Both the position numbers and the translations under genes were made by a program. The notes under the pieces are model-generated. The model saw only the letters and a list, made by a program, of their open reading frames with translations, did no database searches and was not told the DNA's origin. This document shows positions 33,801 to 44,891 of a DNA stretch of 64,000 nt, one piece after another. Positions within the stretch are counted from its first letter, which is position 1. Each line of letters starts with the position of its first letter. Source of the DNA: Miscanthus floridulus (taxonomy: Eukaryota; Streptophyta; Magnoliopsida; Poales; Poaceae); the NCBI RefSeq assembly GCF_019320115.1, contig NC_089595.1:106275611-106339610 (forward strand), given 5' to 3'.

Positions 33801-34824
33801 GAGTGCACTTAATCATTAGTGATTCTTAATTCATATGGGTGAAGAATAGGAATTCAAAGAATTGATATCTATTGGTCTTCACCAAGCTTATAATTGGACT
33901 TCATGGTGCTATTGGAGAAATGAATTGAAATCTATATGACTATCTTCCTCTCCAATATAGCAAAGGTATCATTGTATTGTGCATGATCATTTTTCATCCC
34001 TTACTAGTATGCGGTTAGTGCATATAGTACATGCTTATAGGATCATGCATTACAAATGAAAATTTTTAGATTCATAGACTACCACTGTTGCTTGAATGGT
34101 TATATAATCTAGTGGTTAGTGTATGAGTTTGTTCATGAGCTAGTAAACCCATGTACTTGATCTATTTTGAATTGCAAACAAGTGACAAGTACAACCTCTT
34201 TAAGATGACAAAGGGGGAGAGGTTAATACAAAGAGGGAGAGATTAGTACAAAGTTTTAACCTTAAGCACCCTTTGTGCTTTGTGTGACCCTTTTTGGCGA
34301 TAGATGACAAAAGGGGAGAGGTATGATTAAAGCTTAAGGAGGAGAGAGATGAAAGCTTAAGGGGGAGAGATATGTTTAAAGCTTCAAGAATGCAACCTTG
34401 TGTCTAGCTAGGAAAGGGGGAGACTAGCTATGACAAGGGGAGAGATATGACTTGAGAAATCTTTGTGATGAGTGCTATGTGTGTGATATATATGATGTAT
34501 TTACCTTCATAAGGACCATGCATGGTTTAGAGTGACTTTGTATGGTGTGATGCTTTCTGTTTAGTCTTGTGTGAAATATCATGTCATATGCATCATGGTT
34601 TTTAATTTTGACACACACTTGCACCCCACGGATCAATGATTTAAGGGGGTCTCCTATGTGTTTTAGTATGTGCAAATTGACATTTGAGGTCAGTTATGAA
34701 TTCAATTCATATTGCACACATTAAGGGGGAGCCTCTCATAAATCATTGAATCCAAAAGCCTAATTGTTTATATCTTTTTGTAAGCTTTAATCGGGTTGTC
34801 ATCAATCACCAAAAAGGGGGAGAT
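30809..34824 (+). other. Non-coding interior of the gag-only element
   Basis: About 4 kb without pol domains on either strand. 31226-31323 has three CCGGACGTGTCCGGTATG motifs. 32090-32267 keeps a decayed gag-end-like segment (GPKLVWVPSKSG). 33366-33692 has a 108-codon ORF with no recognised family. 34201-34450 is rich in polypurine tracts. The rest is AT-rich sequence with many TCAAG and TTGAA words. Confidence 0.7.
34201..34824 (+). repeat. Multiple polypurine tracts before the 3' LTR
   Basis: About nine AAGGGGGAGAG-like tracts occur (near 34210, 34233, 34311, 34337, 34359, 34415, 34436, 34725 and the last at 34811-34824, which abuts the 3' LTR). Only the last is in the position of the plus-strand primer. 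Repeated tracts of this kind occur in SIRE-type elements; the use of the others is unknown. Confidence 0.7.
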
Positions 34825-37310
34825 TGAAAGTGCATCTAGCCCTTTAGTGAGTTTTGGATGATTGAATGACAACACGATTAAAGGTCTAACATGTTTGCTA
34901 AGTGTTAGACAGGAAATTGATTATCTCACAGATACTTGATGAAATTGTATAAAGCCAAAATGATGTATTGTTGTATAAACAATCTAGTTCAAGCACAAGA
35001 CAACAATGCAAATGGAATTCATGCAAAGGCTTATTTATTGTGGGATTTCAATGATCTATGTGAAAGCAAGCTAGTAAGAATTAATTAATGAGACATGAGG
35101 GATTGCATATGGAATGGTCTCATATTTGAAGCTTGCTAAATTGAAATGAAAAAGACAACAATACAAATGAATGGATGATTCAACACAAGATGTGACTTGA
35201 TGGCTTGAGATGGTGAAGATAGCAAGGAAAGGCTTCGAGGTACTAAGCAAGGGTGAAGGGCAAGCGACGGCTTGGCGGCCGAAGAACCTAGCTAGGGTGA
35301 AGAAGGAAGTACTTGCATTTAGTTGAGGTACTAATCAAGCTGCAACGGTCATATTGATGTGGAGGATCAAACCTATATTGAACAAAGCGTTGAAAGTGAC
35401 TTGATGCATTTGGAGTTATTCATATTTGATGAATGGAATCAAGTCACGTGCTCAAGATGGCTATGCTCAAGTGAAAAGATCAATATCAATATGATTGGCA
35501 CCCTCACTTGATGAAGATTGGAAAACACGGCTTCGGTTCAAAGAGATCAACTCAAAAGGTTTAATTTCCTTATACTTTTAAATTTGAGTTAATAGGAATG
35601 TCGTACTATTAAGAGGGATGCAAGTTTAGGTGGTCTGAGGAAGATAGAGTGCTCAAGCATAATAACTAAATCAATAATGAGACACTCTAGCACTTCACGA
35701 GCACATAGAATAATTTTCTGTGACTGTCGGTGTCGGAAGTCCCGACGTAAGCCGGAACTCCCGACAGTCGGAAGTCATGACTCTTGCCGGAAGTGCTGAC
35801 TCTCAGTCACAGCCTGTGCGGTGACTGTGGACGTCGGAAGTCCCAACGTGTGTCGGAACTCCCGACAGTCGGAAGTCCCGACGTGTGTCGGAAGTCCCGA
35901 CAGTCAGAAGTCCCGACCCAAGCCAGCAGTCCCAGCATCGATGGTTCTTCTGTCTGCTCGCTGTCTGTGCACGTCGGAAGTCCCGACGTTCGCTGGGAGT
36001 TCCGACCGTCGGAAGTCCCGACGTTCGCCGGGAGTTCCGACACTGACCTGACCCAAGCCGGGAGTCCCGGCCTCAGCGGTGTTGGCTGTTTGATTAACTG
36101 TGCCCGTCGGAAGTCCCGACGTACGTCGGAAGTGATGACCGTCGGAAGTCCCGACGTTTGTCAGAAGTTCCGACACTGACTTGCACACACAGACTTCTGA
36201 CCTGTTGTGAACAGTGTTTTCTTCATACGTCGGAAGTCCCGGGATCTGCGTCGGAACTTCCGACGTAGATCTGAACGGTTCGATTTTCACTTGGGGTATA
36301 AATACCCCTCTCCTCACTTCTAACCGTTGCCCACTCATTTCATTGCGACAAACACTCGGCCAAACAGCCCCCAAGCATTCTAGGCTCCCCTCTCTTCACT
36401 CCCTTACTTCCAACTTCGATTCCCAAAGGGTTTGAGTGATTGGAGAGTGGATTGAGTGAGAAAAACACTTGGAGCAAGCTTGAGCACTTGATTTCTTCGT
36501 CAAGCCGGTTTGATTTGCATTTGTTACTCTTGGGGATTTTCCCCTAGCCGGCTAGGCGTCGCCCAAGAGCTTCCATCGTGTGGAAGAGCCTTGGGAAGTT
36601 TGTATTACCCTTGTTTTCTAGTGAAGAAACTCAAGTGACCTTTGTGGTATCCTTGAGTGAGGCAAGGAGGTGGAAGAGACTCCGACCTAAGTGGTCACCT
36701 CAACAACGAGGACGTAGGAGCTCCTTTGTGGGGCTGCCGAACCTCGGGATAAATCCTTATCTCCCGCGTGCTTGTTGTTGTTGTGATTTGCTCGAAATTA
36801 CTTGTATGTGGTTGTCTCCCTCTCTCTAGCTATTTCTTAGGGTTTGGGACTCGATCTACGGAGTGGTGGCTTATCAACGTCAAGAGAGTAACCCAACACC
36901 TTACCTTACCACTAGGAAGTGGGTTTGTAAGTTATCGGCATCACAAAGTTCATTTTAGCACTTGTAGTTCTTTTCCCGTAGGGGTCGCAAGTGCTGATTG
37001 TTTGCGTCGGAAGTTCTGACTCAAACGTCGGGACTTCTGACACGTCGGAACTTCCGACACAAACGTCGGGACTTCCGACATTAACTGACTAGTGCATTTT
37101 GATTCAACTCTTTGGTTGCAGCTGTTTGGCTCCCTAGGTTTATCTAGTATATTTTATATACTTTGTGGCTAACTTGTGAGGGGTGGTATTACTTTGATTT
37201 GGAGTTTCCATTTTGGAAACTCCTATTACTAATCGTTTCCGCTTTTAAAGGTGTTGATTTTTCAGAAACGCCTATTCACCCCCCTCTAGGCGACATCCTA
37301 GATCCTTTCA
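34825..37310 (+). repeat. 3' LTR of the gag-only Copia element
   Basis: Same length (2486 bp) as the 5' LTR and collinear without indels. The ten differences include positions near 35344-35346, 35601 and 35726. Confidence 0.92.
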
Positions 37311-37724
37311 GTGCCGCAGAGTGAAGCGACGGAACAAGCAGACGAATGGTGACGCTTAGCGGGGCGTGGCTCAAAGAGATTTTCAACAAGTTCGAATTTA
37401 AATTAGATTTGAAAGATATATATATATCGTCCTGTTTATTAATGGATTTTATTTTATTTATAAAAGTTGCTTTTCATGCTTAATCTAATAGAACAAACCA
37501 TTCGCTGTCTATTGGTTAGAATTATCGTTCGATATTCCTAAATATCTTTACGTACTAAGTAATTTAACTTGGACGTTTATTTGAGTTCACAAAACTAAAT
37601 CACACATGATTCACTTATCGCATCAAGTACGTTTTAAATCAAAAATCCGAGAAACTTGTTTCGAAAATTTTACTTAGGCCTAAATCAAGGTGCTAAACAA
37701 GCTTGTAACACCAGAGGTGTTACA

Positions 37725-40693
37725 TTATACAGGCCTCAACAAGGCATATTCGAAGGACTATTTTCCTTTACCATGCATAGACTAGATAGTCAACTCCACC
37801 TCAGGATGCAAAATCCTCTCCTTTCTGGATGCCTATTTAGGCTATCACCAGATCATGATGAAAGAGTCCGACCTGCTCGTAACTTCGTTCATCACTCCGT
37901 ATGGTTCGTACTGTTATGTAACCATGCCTTTCGGTCTAAAAAATGCTGGCGTCACCTATCAACAGTGCATGCAGCAGTGCTTCGCCGATCAAATCGACCC
38001 GCTCGATCAGCCTGACTAAGTCGAGCGGCCAAAACCAACAATCGTTGTCTATGTTGATGACATAGTGGTCAACACGGCTCAAGCTTGTGACCTGATTGGA
38101 AACTTGGCCGCAACGTTCACGAACCTCCGAAGGTTCAACATCAAATTGAATTCCAAAAAATATGTTTTTGGGGTTCCGAAGGGGAAGCTGCTTGGATACA
38201 TCGTGTACAAACGCGGCATCCAGGCAAACCCTAAAAAAATCACGGCCATCTCCAATATGGGCCCTATACACAACATCAAGGGCATACAAAGCTCACTGGC
38301 TGCTTGGCTGCCCTGAGCTGATTCATCTCCCGGCTCGGGGAACGGAGGATGCCTCTCTACAAGCTTCTAAAAAAGACAGACACTTTCGTATAGACTGAGG
38401 AGGCATAGCAGGCTCTTGAAAGCCTCAAAGTGTCACTAACGTTAGCCCTAATCCTCGTCGCCCCAAACAGGGAGAACCCCTCCTCCTCTACATCGCGGCA
38501 AGCAACCACGTGGTGACCGCCGCCCTAGTCATCGAAAGAGAGGAGCCAGGAGACCACCTTAAGGTCCAACGACCCATGTACTTCATCGAGGAGGTACTCA
38601 CCGACAACAAAGGTCTGGTACCCCCAGGTGTAAAAACTCCTATACGCCGTGCTAATGGCGACCCGGAAGCTCCTGCACCTCTTCACCGACCATGAAGTCT
38701 CGGTCGTCACTTCATACCCGCTCGGAGACATCATCCGCAACCGTGATGTCGTGGGACAAATCTCCATGTGGTCACTCAAGCTAATGGGCCACGACATCAG
38801 GTATATCCCCCATACCACTATTAAATCTCAGGCTCTCGCGGTCTTTGTCGCCGAATGGATGGAGGTCTAGCTCCCGACCCCAGACGTCACCCACGAGTAC
38901 TAGATGATGTACTTCGATAGGTCCGTGATGGCACCCAGCTCAGGGGCTAGAGTGGTTCTGATCTCCCTAGATAGGAGTAGGCTCTGCTACGCAATCTGCC
39001 TCCACTTCTTGGCCTCAAACAATGCTGTGGAATACGAGGCCCTCATCAATGGACTGCGCATCGCCATCGAGCTCGACGCTATGCGGCTCTATGTTCATGG
39101 CAACTCAGAGCTGGTCGTCGACTAGGTCATGAAGGAGTCCTCTTGCAAAAGCCCCCTCATGACAGCGTACTGTCAGGAGGTGCGCAAGCTCAAGGACAAA
39201 TTCCAGGGGATCAAGCTACACCATGTCCCCCGAAAGGACAACGATGCCGCCGATTTTCTCACAAAATTGGCTGCCAGGCGGGTTCCATCTATGGACGGGG
39301 TCTTCATCAATGACCTTCATGAACCGTCTGCTCGCATCCTAGAAGGTCCGATCCAGACACACCCCGATGCTGACCCGACGCTCGGGGGCTCCAACCCCAG
39401 TGCCTCCGTGACGACGACGCCCGCTGATGTTGCCGTGCTGGCACTCGATCAAACTGACTAGCGAGCGCCGCTACTCGCCTACCTCCTCGAGGAGGTTCTC
39501 CCACCTGAAAGGACTGAAGCGCGACGGATCGCTCGATGCGCCAAGACATTCATCGCGATCGGTAATGAACTCTACAAACAAAGTCCGTCAAGAGTACTCA
39601 TGAAGTGCGTCCCTACCGACCAAGACAAGCAGCTCCTCCTCGAGGTCCATGTCAGAATCTGCGAACATCACGTGGCCCCGAGGTCGCTGGTTGAAAAAGC
39701 CTTTCGCCAAGGTTTTTACTGGCCCACCACGCTGTGAGATATAGAGGAGGTCGTCCGTAGGTTGAGGGATGCCAGTTCTACACTCGACAAATGCACTTGC
39801 CGACATAGGAGCTTCAAACCATCCCCATCACCTGGTCGTTCATGGTCTAGGGCCTCGACATGGCAGGACCCCTCAAAAAGGGTCCAGGCGGCTTCACTCA
39901 CCTGCTCGTGGCGGTCGACAAATTCACCAAGTGGATAGAGGCCAAGCCCATCACCAACATCCGCTCGGAAGAGGCAGTCAAGTTGTTCCTCGATATCATC
40001 TACTGATTTGGCGTTCCTAACTGTATCATCACTGACCATGGAACTAACTTCATCGGGAAGAAGTTCCTAGACTTCAGTGATGGATACGGCATCAGGATCG
40101 ATTGGGCCTCGGTCGGACATCTGCGTACTAACGGTTAGGTCAAACAAGCCAACGACATGGTCCTCCAAGGACTCAAGCCATAGATCTTTGACTGACTCAA
40201 CAAGTACGCCGAGCGATGGGTCGTAAAGGTCCTAGTGATCATCTAGAGCCTGAGAACAACCCCAAATCGATCCATATGGTTCACACCCTTCTTCCTAGCC
40301 TACGGACCTGAATCAGTGCTGCCCTCCGACTTCGACCATGGCGCCCCAAGAGTGAAGGCCTTCGACGGCGACCGAGCCGTGGAGGCTCAACAAGATGCAG
40401 TCGACCTACTCAAGGAGGTTCACGAGATGACCGTCATCTGCTCCGCTTGCTACCAGCAGACTCTCTACAGGTACCATGAGAGGAAAATCAGAGGAAGGAT
40501 CCTTGAGGTCGAAAACCTCATGCTTCGAAGGACCCAATCAACCAAGGAGAAACACAAACTCTCTCTGCCTTGGGAAGGACCTTATACGGTGACCGAAGTG
40601 ATCCGATTGGGCGCCTACCGACTGAAGGATGATAACGGTGACGTTCTCACCAACACTTGGAACATCGAACAGTTACGTCATTTCTTCCCCTAA
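37725..40693 (+). pseudogene. Gypsy RT (rest), RNase H, aRNH and integrase (decayed)
   Basis: The reverse transcriptase resumes with TGLNKAYSKDYFPLP, then FLDAYLGYHQIMMKE, TMPFGLKNAGVTYQQ and the catalytic VVYVDDIVV (near 38055). RNase H follows, then the second, archaeal-type RNase H at 38904-39230 (YFDRSVM; NAVEYEALINGLRIAIELDA). There the conserved Asp of the GDS motif is Asn (VHGNSELVVD). Integrase spans about 39580-40690, with a damaged zinc finger, GLDMAGP and CIITDHGTNF. The Glu of the DDE triad is replaced by Lys (NG, stop, VKQAN near 40135). The C-terminal part (40316-40693) is open and ends NIEQLRHFFP. Many in-frame stops and shifts are present; the element cannot transpose by itself. 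Confidence 0.85.
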
Positions 40694-41180
40694 AAATTCG
40701 GTCTTACCGCTTTCTTTCATTCAATGTTTGCTCCTACAAAGCACCCCGGCCTGAACACTTTTAGCCCGGGTCGCTTGGGGGCTCCATGGGGGTGCGATAC
40801 CACCTCTCTCTTTTACTATCATATGGCAAATGCTTTTTTACCCAAATGAAAGGGTATTCCGTTCCTTTAATTACCTTACGTAACTTTGCTTTAAACATTC
40901 TGACCGATCGTACCATGCCACTACCTACGGTTATGAGCAGCTGAGCCTTATGGGCCATGCCCGGGCTCTTAAGGTTGTAGCCTATGGGACAAACGGACAG
41001 GTGTGAAAAAGAAAGAATAAAAATAGAGTTATGCTAGGGTAAAAATAAGGAACGGATGGGACAAGCTTCCCCGAACGAAGTGATTCATCACAAAAACAAA
41101 GTTGTTGTATTCATGGATACACAAAAATGTTTACATAGGGGCACCCTCATGAACTTATCCTTTACATATGCTAAGAACTT
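40694..41180 (+). other. Gypsy post-pol spacer
   Basis: Non-coding sequence after integrase and before the far end of the antisense ORF; no gene is supported. It contains short pyrimidine-rich runs. Confidence 0.4.
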
Positions 41181-44100
41181 CTACTCTAATTTCTGTTGTG
41201 GCTGCCTGACGGCATTGGTTACTGGCTCGACCGACGAAGATAGGGGCTGCTCGGTCTCTGACAGGACGACGTTTGGCTCGGTTGGAGGTGGGGCGACGCT
41301 CGCTTCCGACCTAGGCTCCACTCCATCTGCCGGCTGGGCGACGTCCTCCTGGCTCGTGCCTTCAGTCGTGTTCGCACGATAAGCCTCCATCACCCATTGC
41401 GCGGAGACTTGCTCTGCTACCAACTGTGCGTGTGGCAGCAAGCTCTCCCCGAGCACATGGATGGCGTCCGAGCTCTAGCCATCAGCACACCCGCTGCAGA
41501 TGGTAGCGAAGTCTAGGTCTGGGTGGTGCGTCACCACCGAAGTCAGCACCCCCGATGTCCGTAGAACATCCCATCAAAGATGAGGGCCCGAACCTCATCT
41601 AGGACCTCCGCTAGTCGAATGGCGGGCGTGTTGGTGCTCGGCGCTGACCCGAACACCTCTGAGACAATGACCTAGGTGATGTTGCGAAGCTGGTTGAGCT
41701 CCACCTCGAGAGCACGTCGCTCTTCAAGGGACTTGGCCAGTGCCTCTGCATTCCGACCAATCATTGCCTTGGCCATCTCCAGGTCCCGCTCTAGCAAACC
41801 AACCTTTCCACCTAGTTCTGGAAGAACGATGACAAGCTCAGAAGCAAGTTAAAGGAAAAACCAAGACATCAACCAAAAGTAGAAAAGGTACATACTGAGG
41901 TGGGTGTTCTTGAGGATGGAAAGTCCTTCCTCCTGCCAAATCACCTGCTTGTGTAGCCAAGTGTTCGCCTCCTCCATCCCAAGCAACCGACCCTGGAGCG
42001 CGAGCACTTCCTGGTCGTCCTCCGACCAGGCCTTCCGCTCTGACTCTAGGGCCTCTAGGGAACTCTAGAGCACCACTTTGGTCTCCACTAGGGACTTATG
42101 GAGTGCCGCCTCGGTCTCCTCCTGGCGGACCTTTGCCGCCTCAAGTCCTTGCTTAGCGACGGTCGCCTGCTCCACCATGAGCAGTTCTGCTGCTCGCGCC
42201 TCGGTCGCCTTGGTCGCCCGGCCTTGAGACTCATGGCGGGTGGACTCCAGCTTGCGCTCGAGCTCGGTGACCCACCGTGACATCGCGGCCTCCCGAGCGT
42301 GCTCCTCCTGGAGGAAACGAGACTTACGGCTCCACATCTCCTCTAGACCCTACAAAATGAGAAGCAAGCATGCTGAGGCACTCGACGAAAGACCAAGGAG
42401 TCAAGGAAGAATGCAGAAAACTTACCTCTATGATATGGGGTAGGTCAACCGTGACTGCCTGATGGACGACCTTGACATGCTCCAAGGCCTCCTCGAGCTT
42501 CACCCTGGTTTAGGCGAGATCGGACTCCATGGCAAGTCCTCTCCCCTAAGCACGTCCTAGAGCTGCACCTCCTCCTCATCCTGAAGGATGAACCGCACCT
42601 TCCTTGGGTCACTAGGGCAGGGCCACACTAGGTCGGTGGTCGCCCCCAACCCGCTAGAAGGCTCGGCCGCTTACCGGACCACCGCCAACTCCTACGACGG
42701 CTGAATGACTGGTGGCTCCACCCTGGTGCCCACCTCACTGAGGTAGGGGATCTCTACCTCCTCAACCTCGTGGCCCACCGGTGGTTGTTCCGCCTTGGTC
42801 TGGCCGTGTCGCCTCCCGACGCTGATAGCTCCGACCAGGAGGGCGAGCCGTGCGTCCCTCCACTAGGTGAGTCAGGGAGCCTATCTCCCCCTCTCTTCCG
42901 CCACTACCGGTGCAAGAGGTATCACGAGGGTCACCTCTGACCCAGCCTCCACCATCGATGCCAGGATCGCCGCCATCACCTCCACTGCCGCTGCCGCCAT
43001 ACTTGCGACCGCCCAGGAAGGCACCACCCCTGGAGGGGAAGGACGCACCGCTGCCACCCTGCTCTCACCGCCGCTCATCGCGACATGCTACAAGGTGGGT
43101 CTCCACTCCTCCCGCATGGGAGGCGGGGCGGTGCTCAACCCCATCAATATCTGGCCTATGTCAAAAAAATATAGGTCAGTCGCTCCCCAAAAACTCAACT
43201 ATAAGGTCAAAAAGAAACAAAGAAAGCATATTAGGACGCAAACGGTAGGGCTCCAAAGCCCTGACCCGCTGGCAATGGGCCCACCGAATGAGTGCCGCTC
43301 ATAGGTCATGAGCCATGCCCCCTCACTTGGCGGGTCGACTCGGCCGGCACCCGATCGGCCCACGTGTCACCATGACCAACGACTCAAGGCGCGCTGACCA
43401 GAGTAGCTGGTGGGGCATCCCCCCATTGTGGGTCGCACGACGACCCCGGCCCCGATGATGCGTGGGTGTGAGCCCGCTCCTCTGACCACCTGGCCTACCT
43501 CGCCGTGCCCAGGGCAGGTGGGGACAACACCGGTGATGCCTCCGAAGGGCATGGCGACCGCGTTCGCTTTTCCTCCCGCTCGCCGACGGCGTCCGAGCTC
43601 ATGGCGTGCTTCCTTGGCATGGGAACATCGCCACGCCTCTCTGCCTCACACCCACCGCCGGCGGATGTAGCCATAGGCTCGCGACGCTCCACTGAGGGCG
43701 CGACGACCTCCGCGCCTCCCTCATCCTCAGAGTAGATCACATCGTCACCCATCTCCGCGGGATCCTCCGACTGGAGCTCCACCTCAACGTCGCTGCTATT
43801 CTCCCTGTCCCACACATGCCAGGTGATATCCTGCTCTTTCTGGTGCCTCCTTCGAGCCTTCTTAGCTCTCTTCTTCTTTTGGCTGTCCGCCACCTCCTTT
43901 AGGGCCACCTGTCGAGCCACGTCACTGCCGGGATTTATAATCGGTAAGTCCCGACAAAATGGATGACTTGAAGTCAAACTACAGGAGAGCGAGATCGAAA
44001 GGGACACGAAATAAGGAGAGGAGAACGTACCAGATTAGGCAGCTTCCTGGCGTGAAGAGGTTCGGGCTTTCCTTCGACGGTCTCCCGGGCCTTCAATTGC

Positions 44101-44891
44101 AGTACCCGATCGAGTCGGCTCCAGACTTTGTCCTTCACCAGCTGCACCGGTGATGCGCGGTTGGGGTCCATTGGGCCAGAGTACAGCCACATCGCCTGCA
44201 TCCTTTCTGCCAGCGGGGTGACCCGACGGTGGAACAAGGTGTGGAACACCCGCACCTTGTCGAGGTCGTGCTGCAACAGCTTCTAGAGCTCCGCCCCAAT
44301 GATCTCCAGCTTGTTCTGCCTGTTGGACGGGCCCCATGACCAACTCTCTCGCCTCTTCGGTCTCCTTTCGGTGAACGACGAGAATGACGCCTCCACCGGG
44401 TTTCGGATGTAGAACCACTCCCCATGCCACCCCCGATTGGAGTCGTAGGGGGTGTACGCGGGGTAGGAGCCCGATGAGCTCAGCTTCTTCTATAGGGCGA
44501 AGCCACCAACCGGCATGGTCCTGGCCGGCTTCCCCTTCGACAAAGCTCGCCTGGTGAAGATCCGCCGGAAGAAGTCCACATGCGGCTCCATCCCGAGGAA
44601 GGCCTCGGACATGGTGACAAAGCCGGCAACATGCATCACCCCAGTTGGATTGAGGTGCTGTAGTTCTAGGCCCCACTCATTGAGGAGCCCACGTAGGAAC
44701 CAGTGAGTGGGGTATCCTAACCCACGTTCATGGAAGGCAAGGAAGGAGACGACCTCGCTGGCCCAAGGATGCAGGAAATCCTCCCCCACAGGAGTCCTCC
44801 AGTGCGCCACCTCCTTCGGCGGAAGCAACCCTTTCCCGACAAAGGCGGCTAGCACCGACTCGTCCACAGTTGATGGCCTCCAGCTCAACAT
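41181..44891 (-). pseudogene. Antisense spliced ORF of Tat Gypsy (gypsy-type 'transposase' domain)
   Basis: This minus-strand coding region starts at ATG 44891. Its first exon holds the conserved plant domain known as 'putative gypsy type transposon' (Pfam PF04195 by recall): LPPKEVAHWRTPVGEDFLHP, FLAFHERGLGYP, FLRGLLNEWGLELQHLNPTG, then RVFHTLFHRRVTPLAERMQA. TAG stops break it near 44490 and 44286. A probable intron follows: donor after KLPNL at about 44032 (GTACGT), acceptor CCCGGCAG at about 43928. It is followed by a lysine-rich second exon (QVALKEVADSQKKKRAKKAR) and acidic sequence. Further fragments at 42337-42065 (coiled coil) and 41456-41181 follow. Tat elements are known to carry such antisense ORFs; their function is unknown. 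Confidence 0.7.

Larger units (their letters stand above)
26276..37310 (+). mobile_element. Young gag-only Copia element (TR-GAG-like, non-autonomous)
   Basis: Two 2486-bp LTRs (26276-28761 and 34825-37310) differ by only ten substitutions, all transitions, by eye. The duplication GTGCC flanks the element (26271-26275 and 37311-37315). The primer-binding site TGGTATCAGAGC is at 28764 and the polypurine tract AAAAAGGGGGAGAT ends at 34824. The interior has one intact gag ORF and about 4 kb of non-coding DNA with no protease, integrase, reverse transcriptase or RNase H. It resembles the terminal-repeat-with-gag (TR-GAG) class described in plants and would need pol proteins in trans, probably from a SIRE-type relative. 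Confidence 0.88.
20703..37724 (-). mobile_element. Del/Tekay-like solo LTR (about 4.2 kb) with nested insertions
   Basis: The outer ends read TGTGGCAGAACCACC (20703) and GGTGTTACA (37724); on the minus strand this is an LTR beginning TGTAACACC, as in Del/Tekay chromoviruses. The 5-bp duplication TTATA flanks it (20698-20702 and 37725-37729) and lies in the Gypsy reverse transcriptase. Removing the two nested elements leaves 20703-23501, 25326-26275 and 37316-37724, about 4.16 kb. There is no primer-binding site, polypurine tract or coding domain, so a solo LTR left by LTR-LTR recombination is the simplest reading. The long ORFs at 25387-26326 are GC-rich translations of LTR sequence. Confidence 0.75.
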
